Below, piece by piece: positions 1-6,052 of a DNA stretch of 10,476 nt. This stretch comes from DATKEG01 sp035544515 (GTDB taxonomy: Bacteria > Acidobacteriota > Vicinamibacteria > Fen-336). Location of the stretch: positions 1 through 10,476 of the forward strand of contig DATKEG010000017.1 of assembly GCA_035544515.1 (NCBI GenBank). Direction: 5' to 3'. Position 1 is the first letter of the stretch. Each line of letters opens with the position of its first letter. The notes beneath the pieces were generated by a model that had not been told where the DNA came from, made no database searches, and was given only the letters and a program-made list of their open reading frames with translations. A program made the position numbers and the translations under genes.

Positions 1-1
1 C

Positions 2-376
2 GACTGGGAGGCCTGCGGGCAGGTGATCGAGAGGCGCATCCCCGGGGGCGTCGCGCGGACGATGGCGAACGCCGACAACTTCGATTTCGGGAGCTACCTG
101 CCCGCCCTCAACGCATGGGTGTTCGGGCCCGCCCAGGCGGCGGCCATCTCGCAGCCGGTGCTGTCCGTGGTGGGGGCGGAGAGCGAGCAGTGGTTCGTCG
201 ATGGCCACGAGCTGCTGCACCACTGGTTCCCGCAGGTCGAGGACTGCAGGGTCGAGGGCGTGGCGCACCTGCTGCACCTGCGAGGTCGAGGTCGGCCGCC
301 GAGAGGCGCGCGGCCTCGCCCCAACCCGACAGCTCTGCAGATAGTAGCCGCCGTCCGCGGCGAACCGTCGTGCTGA
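2..376 (+). CDS. Alpha/beta-hydrolase, C-terminal fragment, 5' end outside window
   Basis: The frame is open to the left edge and ends at TGA 374-376. The segment ISQPVLSVVGAES, then VDGHELLHHWFPQVE, then VEGVAHLLHL is the usual C-terminal part of an alpha/beta-hydrolase: a beta strand and loop ('P.L.V.G'), a helix with a hydrophobic face, and a strand leading to the catalytic histidine, here the H of GVAH (about bases 260-270). In this family the motif is normally followed by a 15-20 residue closing helix. Here it is followed instead by an arginine/proline-rich tail (RGRGRPPRGARP and on), which looks like out-of-frame sequence, so the gene may be frameshifted or recombined near base 280. The nucleophile and acid residues are outside the window and the substrate cannot be told. 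An ATG at 23 lies in frame but inside the domain, so it is not the real start. Confidence 0.6.
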   Translation, partial: DWEACGQVIERRIPGGVARTMANADNFDFGSYLPALNAWVFGPAQAAAISQPVLSVVGAESEQWFVDGHELLHHWFPQVEDCRVEGVAHLLHLRGRGRPPRGARPRPNPTALQIVAAVRGEPSC

Positions 377-446
377 TTGGCACGCACCTGAGCTGATCAG
401 CGGGCACGCGGCGGACTACGGGCTTCTGAACGTCCTCAAACCCTCA

Positions 447-469
447 CGGCCGCGTCACGAACGCGGCCG
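447..469 (+). terminator. GC-rich hairpin, terminator-like
   Basis: A perfect 9-bp stem (447-455 with 461-469, cggccgcgt/acgcggccg) closes a 5-nt loop about 70 bp after the hydrolase stop codon. There is no T-run after it, so it is not a classical intrinsic terminator. Its place between two same-strand genes fits transcript termination or 3'-end protection, but chance in GC-rich DNA is possible. Confidence 0.35.
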
Positions 470-640
470 CCGCGACCACGGGCGCACGGAGAATCTGCTT
501 GACAAGCCCGAGCACCCCATGTCACCCTCCGCCGCATCTAATAGCATACGTGTGTTGCATTCTGCGCTCTAGCTCTCCAGTGCGCAGTGTGCTTGCGTGT
601 ACGTAGCGGAAGAAGAGCTATTCGAGCCTTCTTTCTGAAC

Positions 641-646
641 GAGGAG
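641..646 (+). promoter_or_regulatory. Ribosome binding site deciding the ATG at 655
   Basis: GAGGAG lies 8 nt before ATG 655. A GTG at 646 in the same frame overlaps this purine run and would lack its own site, so the ATG is preferred. Confidence 0.7.
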
Positions 647-654
647 TGATCCAG

Positions 655-1893
655 ATGAAATTCGGAGTGTGCACCGTCTCCACTCTGGTCTTGTGCCTGT
701 CCTTCGGAACGGCGCTAAAGGCTCAAGATCCGAACATGCCCGGCAGCGCATCGTTCAGCCCCCAAGCGGATCCGGCCCCCGCGGAAATGACGATCGCGGA
801 GAGACAGGCTGCTGCCTATGCGTTGGCCGACCGCTGGGCGTCGGTCGCTTACGAGCGCGGTTACGAGCTCGATGGCTGGGCGGCCGAGCTCGTCGCGAAC
901 CTGCTGCGCCTGGACGATGCCCGGCTCAGGCAGGCCTCCCGCGCGGGCAGTTACGGCGAGCTGATCGAGATCGCCACGGGCAAGAACCCCGACGCCTTTC
1001 TCGTCGACAGCACCAGCGGGAGCATCACTCCCCAGGCGCTGGGTGACAAGAGCGACGACCTCGACTTCACCGCTCTCAACCCCTGCCGTGTCATGGACAC
1101 GCGCCTCGGCAGCGGCGGCTTCGCGGGGCCGAGGGCATCCGGCAGCACCACGACGATCTCCACCCGATCCACAACCGAGATCACAGCACAAGGCGGCAAC
1201 CCCGCGGGTTGCCCGATGCCGTCGGTGGATGCCGGTGCCGTGGCGTACACGATCACGGTCGTGGACTACACCGGCAACGGCTTCGTCACCGTCTTCCCGT
1301 TCTCGGCCACGCGGCCCAATGCCAGCACGCTCAACTTCGGCCCGGGGTCGGCGCCCACGCCGATCGCCAACAGCTCCATCGTCCAGCAGTGCGTGAACTG
1401 CGGAACGGCTTCCGACATCAGCATCTACGTCGAGGGGGCGTCCACCAACGTGATCGTGGACGTGATCGGGTTCTTCGATCCGGCGCCGTCGACCACGTGC
1501 ACGGCCACGGCCGGAAGCCTTGGGCTCACGGGCGCTTGCCAGAACTACACGTCATGCGCGCTGACGAATCCGTCGACGCGCAGTCGAACGGTGCTCTGCT
1601 CCGCCGTTGCGACCACGAGCATCGGCCACGATGTCGGCACGCATGACGAGATCGTGTTCAATATCGCGACCGCGAACAACGCTTGTGGCTCATACTCGAC
1701 GCCCGGGATAGGATTCGTGGACGTCAACGCGGCAGTCCCAACCGGTTGCTGCTGGAACTCCAGCGCGGCCGCCCAAGCGACCTTCACTCTCGTGGCCGGC
1801 GCCACCCAGACGTACTTCCTCAACGCTGATCAGCTACTTGGCACAGGCGACAGCCTCCTTTCCGGATCCTTGCGCTGCACGCTCGTGAACTGA
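655..1893 (+). CDS. Secreted Cys-rich protein with PCRxxDTR-type domain
   Basis: The 412-residue product begins with a Sec signal peptide (Lys2, hydrophobic core to about residue 20, likely cut ALKA|QDP at 23/24), so it should be exported. Residues 45-110 are charged and helical. Residues 138-275 form one domain that opens with LNPCRVMDTRLGSGGF, passes through GNGFVTVFPFSATRPNAS and ends with STNVIVDVIGFFDP. This arrangement is seen in many secreted proteins of Acidobacteriota and actinomycetes, usually as a beta-rich module attached to other domains; its function is not known to me. Residues 280-412 are a second Cys-rich, Thr/Ser-rich beta-type region (for example TGCCWNSS at 363-370). The mature chain has 13 cysteines by my count, which suggests disulfides in an oxidising compartment. 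No catalytic motif is visible. It may be a surface or adhesion-type protein, but that is inference. It is probably transcribed alone. Confidence 0.8.
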   Translation: MKFGVCTVSTLVLCLSFGTALKAQDPNMPGSASFSPQADPAPAEMTIAERQAAAYALADRWASVAYERGYELDGWAAELVANLLRLDDARLRQASRAGSYGELIEIATGKNPDAFLVDSTSGSITPQALGDKSDDLDFTALNPCRVMDTRLGSGGFAGPRASGSTTTISTRSTTEITAQGGNPAGCPMPSVDAGAVAYTITVVDYTGNGFVTVFPFSATRPNASTLNFGPGSAPTPIANSSIVQQCVNCGTASDISIYVEGASTNVIVDVIGFFDPAPSTTCTATAGSLGLTGACQNYTSCALTNPSTRSRTVLCSAVATTSIGHDVGTHDEIVFNIATANNACGSYSTPGIGFVDVNAAVPTGCCWNSSAAAQATFTLVAGATQTYFLNADQLLGTGDSLLSGSLRCTLVN

Positions 1894-1926
1894 CGCCGCG
1901 GACCGATCTCCTCCCCTCTCTGGGCG

Positions 1927-1956
1927 GGCCGGGCCCGGCTTCGGCCGGGTCCGGCC
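1927..1956 (+). terminator. 13-bp hairpin with UUCG loop after secreted-protein gene
   Basis: Bases 1927-1939 pair with 1944-1956 around a TTCG tetraloop. All 13 positions pair, one as G-U. It begins 33 bp after the stop codon at 1891-1893. UUCG closed by a C-G pair is an exceptionally stable tetraloop. The downstream sequence is ttcgttgggg with no real U-tract, so termination may be Rho-assisted, or the structure may protect the mRNA 3' end. Confidence 0.6.
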
Positions 1957-2002
1957 TTCGTTGGGGGGGCGAGGGCGAGCGCCCGACGCAGGCAACCAGC
2001 GT

Positions 2003-2194
2003 CTAGCGTGAGAGCGGCAGCGCCGCCCTGATCCGCCGCAGCACCGTCAGGAGCCGCCAGCCCTTGGAGGCGTGGACAGCTGTGTCCCTGGCCATTCGGA
2101 TGCGTGCCCACTCCCGGCACTCGTGAGCCGCCCCGTCCGCTCGGAGGAGCGCCAGGTTGCCTGTCTCACGGGGCGCCGTCAAGCCTTGTGTCAC
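2003..2194 (-). CDS. Possible small or remnant ORF, unknown function
   Basis: From GTG 2194-2192 this frame reads about 63 residues, including GAAHECREWARIRMARDTAV and KGWRLLTVLRRIRAALPLSR, then TAG. Its codons are mostly G/C-ending and the composition (Arg-rich, amphipathic helices, two Trp) looks more protein-like than the other frames here. The frame stays open further upstream to 2278. There is only a weak GGG before the GTG and no recognisable domain. It could be a small gene, the decayed end of a larger one, or a GC-rich accident. I do not recognise it. Confidence 0.2.
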   Translation of the reverse strand: MTQGLTAPRETGNLALLRADGAAHECREWARIRMARDTAVHASKGWRLLTVLRRIRAALPLSR

Positions 2195-2326
2195 CCCTGC
2201 GGCGGTAGCCGTACCAGAAGCCCTCCACCAGATCCTGGTCGGAACCACGGAGCTTCCCCGGAAAGCCCCACGCAACATGCGAGTATCAAGGATGTCACGT
2301 TTGAGGCCCTGGCTGCTCTAATGGGC

Positions 2327-2331
2327 AGGAG
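2327..2331 (+). promoter_or_regulatory. Ribosome binding site for HAF-repeat gene
   Basis: AGGAG ends 7 nt before ATG 2339. Together with the signal peptide that starts exactly there, it fixes this start over the in-frame upstream candidates. Confidence 0.7.
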
Positions 2332-2338
2332 TACTGCA

Positions 2339-3367
2339 ATGCGCTTCCTTCGCCTCCTCTTCGTCGTCCTGCTCCTGGTCCCGGTGCCCGCGCTCGCGGA
2401 AACCCGATACTCGGTTCACGCGCTCGGCACGCTCGGAGGCCTGATCAACGAGCCGTACGACCTGTCCCCGACTGGCCGGGTGGTCGGGCGGGTGCTCGAC
2501 CCGACCCTCGCCGCCAAGGCGGTGCTCTGGGCACGCGGGTCCGTGATCAATCTGAACGGACCGGTGTCGGCGGCGGGGGAGGCTCGAGGCATCTCTTCAG
2601 ACGGACTGATCGCGGCGGGCTCGCTCGGTAACCGGGCGGCCGTCTGGCAGGAGAGTGGGGTCACGCTGCTCGATCCGGTGCCGGGGCACATCGCCAGCGT
2701 GGCCTACGACGTGAACGCCTCGGGCCTGGCGATCGGCTGGTCGGTCAACAGCGTCGGCGATCCGACCGCCGCGGCATGGATCGGAGGACTCCTGACCCCG
2801 CTCGACGTCAACCACAGCTGGGCGTTCGCGGTGAACGACCAGGGACAGATCGTCGGCCGTCGCGACGTGTCCACGGGCCGCGAGGCCCGGCTGTGGCAGG
2901 ACGGCAACGCCGCGACGCTTCCCGATCTCGGCGGCAACTTCGCATCCGCCACGAACATCTCGCCCCGCGGCGCCATCATCACGGGTGGCGCGTGCCAGCC
3001 GACTTCACCGACGACGTGCGCCTTGTACTCGGTGATCTGGGTTGGCAAGGCGCGCGCGATTGTCCGGCTGATGACGTTTCCCGGCGCGCTCGATCAGAAC
3101 GCGTGGAGCGCGAACGACCGCGGCGTCATCGTCGGGGACGCCGCCGCTGACTTCGAGGGCCAGAGCACCATCGGCCTCGTGTGGCAACTACCGGATCTGG
3201 CGCCTGTCGATCTGAACACGCGGATCGACCCCGGCAGCGGGTGGACGATCGAGAGCGCACGGGCGGTGAACCAGAGCGGCGTCATTGCCGCGTACGGCAG
3301 GCATCCCGCGCTCAGCGGCCGTCGCGCCGTTCTGCTACGGCCGATCGATGAGGCCGGGGAGAGATAG
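2339..3367 (+). CDS. Secreted HAF-repeat (beta-propeller-like) protein
   Basis: The 342-residue product has a textbook signal peptide (MRFLRLL, hydrophobic to PVPALA, cut before E21). The rest is seven copies of a degenerate unit of the form 'A.(D/N)(I/V/L)(S/N)..G.(I/V)(V/A)G ... A..W', starting near residues 38, 81, 121, 161, 202, 254 and 306. Good examples are EPYDLSPTGRVVG, WAFAVNDQGQIVG and NAWSANDRGVIVG; LGTLGG and LPDLGG also recur. This is the pattern of the 'extracellular repeat, HAF family' proteins. Spacing is about 40 residues in the first copies and about 52 in the last two. Seven units of this size suggest a seven-bladed beta-propeller. No catalytic residues are evident, so a binding or surface role is likely but unproven. 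Its stop lies 1 bp from the stop of the convergent kinase gene. Confidence 0.82.
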   Translation: MRFLRLLFVVLLLVPVPALAETRYSVHALGTLGGLINEPYDLSPTGRVVGRVLDPTLAAKAVLWARGSVINLNGPVSAAGEARGISSDGLIAAGSLGNRAAVWQESGVTLLDPVPGHIASVAYDVNASGLAIGWSVNSVGDPTAAAWIGGLLTPLDVNHSWAFAVNDQGQIVGRRDVSTGREARLWQDGNAATLPDLGGNFASATNISPRGAIITGGACQPTSPTTCALYSVIWVGKARAIVRLMTFPGALDQNAWSANDRGVIVGDAAADFEGQSTIGLVWQLPDLAPVDLNTRIDPGSGWTIESARAVNQSGVIAAYGRHPALSGRRAVLLRPIDEAGER

Positions 3368-3368
3368 G

Positions 3369-4556
3369 TCAACGCCGCCGGTCTGGTCTCCCCTTGCCCC
3401 GAAGGGCCACCCGCGATTTGGCTCGGGCCGCGTCACCCGAGGGCGGGCTGTCGCGGCGGCGTGAGCTGGAAACCGGGAGCGTGAAGTGCAGCCGGGTGCC
3501 TTTGCCAGGTTCGCTCTCGGCCCAGATCCGGCCGCCGTGCGCTTCGACGATGCACTTCGAGATGTAGAGGCCGAGACCCTGTCCCCGCCGGTCGTCCACA
3601 CCCACTTGCCAGAAGCGCTCGAAGATGGTCTCCAGCATCGTGGCGGGGATCCCCACCCCCGTGTCGTTGATGGAGAATCGGAGGATGCCCCGGCCCTTCT
3701 CGACGCGCACGGTGATCTTCCCGCCCGAAGGAGTGAACTTCAGCGCGTTCGCGATGAGGTTGGCGAATACCTGAAGCAGCCGCCCCTGATCGAACTCCGC
3801 GAGCAGTGAGCCGGCGGGAACCTCGGCCGAGAGGGAGACGCCCTGTTCGACCGCAGCAGGCTGGAACGTCTCGGTCGCTTCGGTCACCAGGGTGGCGGCG
3901 TCACCTTTGACCGGTGCAACCGCCAGCTTCCCCGCGTCGATGCTGGTGACGTCGACGAGGTCGCCGATCAATCGATTCATCCGCGCGACGTAGCGGCGAA
4001 TGCGGGACGTTGCGGTGGCGGCCTGCGCCGGTTCCTCGCCGCTGCCCGTCTGCCGAAGCAGCTCCAGGGTGAGGACCACGTTGTTGAGCAGATTGCGGAG
4101 GTCGTGGGCGACCATTCCCAGGAAGTCGTCGCGATGGGCGACGGCGTCGTCGGAACGAGCGCGTTCGGTGAGGAGATACGCGTCGGTGGCGGCCCTCTCG
4201 TGCACCAGCAGTGCCTCGAGCGCGTCCACCCGGTCCTTCCGGTCGGTGCTCAGGGCGACATCTGCGCTGGCGCGCTCCCCGAGGACCACGCGGTCCGCCT
4301 TGGCTCTTTCACCCACGATTGCCCCGGCTTCCGCCGGCCGCGGCCCGCGAAGTGATTCGTCGTCGGCCTTGACGCGCGCAGCGGTCAACACGTCGTCAGC
4401 GACAGCGCGGGCCTCGTCGATCACGCCGTCGGCGGCGTCGGTCGCCGCGGTGCGGTCGCCCTCCAGGGCGTCGTCCAACTTCTTCCGCTCCGTGCGGAGG
4501 CTGTTGTCGGTCTTCAGGCGCTCCTGCGAATTCGCACGGCGCTTGCGAGGCATCAC
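3369..4556 (-). CDS. Soluble sensor histidine kinase with repetitive helical N-terminus
   Basis: The 395-residue protein carries a complete kinase core. The H-box is FLGMVAHDLRNLLNN with phospho-acceptor His151, and an Asn at +4 fits phosphatase competence. The N-box is FANLIANALKFTP (262-274), G1 is NDTGVGIP (297-304), the F-box is IFERFWQ (311-317), and G2 is GQGLGLYIS (325-333), ending in GTRLHFTLP. There is no transmembrane segment, PAS or GAF domain. Residues 1-145 are instead a charged, Ala/Asp/Arg-rich helix with recurring 'ER..(A/S)D' units (GERAKAD, GERASAD, HERAATD, TERARSD), probably a coiled coil for dimerisation or partner contact. The C-terminal 30 residues are basic and disordered. 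No response regulator is adjacent, so it is an orphan kinase in this window. The start could be GTG 4556-4554 or ATG 4553-4551; both have a weak GAGAAGG upstream. Confidence 0.9.
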   Translation of the reverse strand: MMPRKRRANSQERLKTDNSLRTERKKLDDALEGDRTAATDAADGVIDEARAVADDVLTAARVKADDESLRGPRPAEAGAIVGERAKADRVVLGERASADVALSTDRKDRVDALEALLVHERAATDAYLLTERARSDDAVAHRDDFLGMVAHDLRNLLNNVVLTLELLRQTGSGEEPAQAATATSRIRRYVARMNRLIGDLVDVTSIDAGKLAVAPVKGDAATLVTEATETFQPAAVEQGVSLSAEVPAGSLLAEFDQGRLLQVFANLIANALKFTPSGGKITVRVEKGRGILRFSINDTGVGIPATMLETIFERFWQVGVDDRRGQGLGLYISKCIVEAHGGRIWAESEPGKGTRLHFTLPVSSSRRRDSPPSGDAARAKSRVALRGKGRPDRRR

Positions 4557-4632
4557 TCGGATTCTACCTTCTCGCCGCCGATGGTGACGCTCGTGGCGTC
4601 GCTGTCGTGCCGAGGCGCGGTGACCAAGTGCG

Positions 4633-4669
4633 TGCTAACGGTTGCTAACGCCACTATTTCGCGTTAGCA
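4633..4669. repeat. Operator-like direct and inverted 8-base repeats upstream of TA operon
   Basis: TGCTAACG occurs at 4633-4640 and again at 4643-4650, exactly 10 bp (one helical turn) apart. Its inverse CGTTAGCA is at 4662-4669. The second and third copies form a perfect 8-bp inverted repeat with an 11-bp centre. The repeats cover the predicted promoter and stop 7 bp before the antitoxin start. This is the layout expected for an operator bound by the antitoxin or toxin-antitoxin complex for autoregulation; binding itself is inferred. Confidence 0.7.
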
Positions 4670-4670
4670 T
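4642..4670 (+). promoter_or_regulatory. Predicted promoter of antitoxin-toxin operon, leaderless start
   Basis: A -35-like TTGCTA (4642-4647) and a -10-like TAGCAT (4665-4670) are separated by exactly 17 bp, each matching 4 of 6 consensus bases. Transcription would begin about 7 bp downstream, at or next to the ATG at 4677. No Shine-Dalgarno precedes that ATG, which fits a leaderless mRNA. Both hexamers fall inside the operator repeats, so a bound repressor would block the polymerase. Confidence 0.55.
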
Positions 4671-4676
4671 GGACCC

Positions 4677-5366
4677 ATGAAGCGCACCCATCGCAAGGCC
4701 CACGCCACCGCCGGCCGGCCCGTCTACGCCCAGGCCGTCTCGCGGCATTCCTCGCTCCCGGCCGTCGAGCGGCCGGTCGAGATCCCGCTGCCCCCGGCGC
4801 TCAACACCGAGCGCGTGCGGCGGCACGGGGGCGTGGCCCTGGTGGACGTGGAGGGGCAGCGCCTGAAGCTGCGCTTCCTGCGGTCCTCGCTGGCCGACGA
4901 CGCGGCCTCGACGCTGACGGCGCCGGAGGAAGCGGCCCTGGCGCAGGGGGGCGTGGGCCCCGTCTCGGCCGACGAGACGCGCGTGGTCGAGGCAGAGGCC
5001 GCCGCCGCGTACCAGCAGCTCCGCGCGGAGAGCCTCGGCGTCGAGGAGGCCGCCCGCCGGCTCGGCGTCAACGCGAGCCGCATCCGCCAGCGGCTCGCGG
5101 AGGGATCGCTCTACGGCGTGAAGGACGGCAACGCGTGGCTCCTGCCCGCGTTCCAGTTCGTGGCCAACAGGCTCGTGCCCGGCATCGAGGTCGTGATGCG
5201 GAAGCTGCCGGAGGGCCTGAGCCCGCTCGCGGTGGCCCGCTGGCTCGCCCTGCCCAACCCGGACCTGACGACGCGCGGCGACGAAGAGCGCCCACTCAGC
5301 CCCCGGCAGTGGCTGCTCGAGGGCAATCCCCCCGAGCCCGCCGCGCAGCTCGCCGCCGCTCTTTAG
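4677..5366 (+). CDS. Antitoxin of RES toxin, HTH plus MbcA/ParS-like C-terminus
   Basis: The 229-residue protein lies directly upstream of a RES toxin and overlaps it by 1 nt. Residues 119-150 (GVEEAARRLGVNASRIRQRL, then GSLYGVKDGNAWLLP) form a helix-turn-helix of the MerR/excisionase type with a small wing. Residues 165-229 contain the end typical of RES-partner antitoxins (MbcA/ParS, DUF2384-like): PLAVARWLALPNPDL, then PLSPRQWLLEGNPPEP. This part normally contacts and blocks the toxin's active site. Residues 1-110 are an unusual extension: a basic, disordered start (KRTHRKAH), a short beta segment near 52-69, and TLTAPEEAALAQGG. Most antitoxins of this kind are about 100-160 residues, so this one is long. 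It should neutralise the toxin and repress its own promoter through the upstream repeats. An ATG at 4669 is out of frame. Function comes from context and motifs. Confidence 0.8.
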   Translation: MKRTHRKAHATAGRPVYAQAVSRHSSLPAVERPVEIPLPPALNTERVRRHGGVALVDVEGQRLKLRFLRSSLADDAASTLTAPEEAALAQGGVGPVSADETRVVEAEAAAAYQQLRAESLGVEEAARRLGVNASRIRQRLAEGSLYGVKDGNAWLLPAFQFVANRLVPGIEVVMRKLPEGLSPLAVARWLALPNPDLTTRGDEERPLSPRQWLLEGNPPEPAAQLAAAL

Positions 5367-5998
5367 TGGCGAAGTTCCCCGCCCCGCCCGCCGCGGGCGG
5401 CCTCGCGGCGCGGCTCCCGGCGGACGTGAAGGTCCTGCCGGCGGGAACCGTCCTCTGGCGGATCTACCACCGCGGCGGAGCGCACGCGACGGGCTGGGAC
5501 CAGCTGCGCCACTGGGGTCCCGCCGCCGGCGCGCGGTTCGACCACCACCTCGAGCCCGCCCGCGAGCAGGGCCGCGGCATCCTCTACGCCGCGCTGCGCG
5601 TCCACACGTGCCTGGCCGAGGTGTTCCAGGACGCGCGCACGATCGAGCGCTCGCGGAACCGGCCCTGGCTGGCCGGCTTCGCGCTCGTCCGCGACCTCTC
5701 GCTCAACGACCTCACCGGAGGCTGGCCGACGCGCGCCGGCGCCTCCATGGCGATCACCTCCGGCCGGCGCGACCGGGCCCGCGCGTGGTCGCGGCGGATC
5801 TACGAGGACTATCCGGCCGTGGACGGCCTCCACTACGCGTCCTCCATGGACGCGAACGAGCCCGCGCTCGCACTCTACGAGCGCGCGCGCACGGCGATGG
5901 CCCCGCGGCCCGTCTTCCACCGCGCGCTCGCCGACCCCGCGCTCAACCCCGCGGTGGTGAAGGCCGCGCTGTCGTTCGGCTACCTCGTCGAGCCGTAG
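5366..5998 (+). CDS. RES-domain toxin, probable NAD+-consuming enzyme
   Basis: The 210-residue product starts at GTG 5366-5368, sharing a base with the antitoxin TAG (TAGTG), so the two are translationally coupled. The RES family is named for conserved Arg, Glu and Ser. Here these are LWR (Arg32), LAEVF (Glu85) and GLHYASS (Ser159 or Ser160). Also present are GARFDHH (Arg57, where many members have GGRWN), ILYAA (Tyr74) and ANEPALALYE (Asn164). Studied RES toxins adopt an ADP-ribosyltransferase-like fold and degrade NAD+ or modify a target with it, halting growth; MbcT is an NAD+ phosphorylase. All key positions seem intact, so an active toxin is likely. Which of the two reactions it catalyses cannot be read from sequence. 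The frame is open upstream to 5135, inside the antitoxin gene, but the coupled GTG gives normal family length. Confidence 0.88.
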   Translation: MAKFPAPPAAGGLAARLPADVKVLPAGTVLWRIYHRGGAHATGWDQLRHWGPAAGARFDHHLEPAREQGRGILYAALRVHTCLAEVFQDARTIERSRNRPWLAGFALVRDLSLNDLTGGWPTRAGASMAITSGRRDRARAWSRRIYEDYPAVDGLHYASSMDANEPALALYERARTAMAPRPVFHRALADPALNPAVVKAALSFGYLVEP

Positions 5999-6028
5999 TC
6001 GACGAAACGGATGGCCCCAGATGAGACC

Positions 6029-6052
6029 GGCCCGCGGCTACCGGCGCGGGCC
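6029..6052. terminator. Possible bidirectional hairpin between convergent genes
   Basis: GGCCCGCG (6029-6036) and CGCGGGCC (6045-6052) form a perfect 8-bp stem with an 8-nt loop, 30 bp after the toxin stop. It overlaps the stop codon of the reverse-strand gene (6038-6040). No U-tract is seen on either strand. Its place between convergent genes makes a shared terminator plausible, though GC-rich palindromes arise easily here. Confidence 0.3.

Larger units (their letters stand above)
377..654. other. Intergenic region between hydrolase fragment and secreted protein
   Basis: No convincing gene is present. It holds a 10-bp perfect palindrome (392-401), a 9-bp hairpin (447-469), and a more AT-rich patch around 535-560 that probably carries the promoter of the next gene. 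A TTGACA hexamer occurs at 499-504 but has no -10 box at 16-18 bp. A TAATAG/TAGCAT patch at 539-547 has no good -35 partner. I cannot assign a promoter with confidence. Confidence 0.5.
1957..2338. other. Spacer before HAF-repeat gene
   Basis: About 380 bp lie between the hairpin and the next supported start. The HAF gene's frame is open upstream to a GTG/ATG near 2072, but those 89 extra residues are Pro/Cys/Arg-rich, lack a domain, and would bury the obvious signal peptide, so I treat this stretch as non-coding on +. A possible short reverse-strand ORF lies within it (listed separately). No clear promoter hexamers were found. Confidence 0.5.

Noticed and set aside
499..504. TTGACA as a -35 box for the secreted-protein gene
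   Set aside because: No -10-like hexamer at 16-18 bp; the nearest AT-rich hexamer is 34 bp away.
2072..2338. In-frame 89-residue extension of the HAF protein
   Set aside because: It has no domain, is Pro/Arg/Cys-rich, and would bury a clear signal peptide that begins at a well-placed ATG with AGGAG 7 nt upstream.
4000..4587. + strand Ser/Arg-rich frame opposite the kinase gene
   Set aside because: It is the antisense shadow of the repetitive helical N-terminus of the kinase, which has a complete set of kinase motifs on the other strand.
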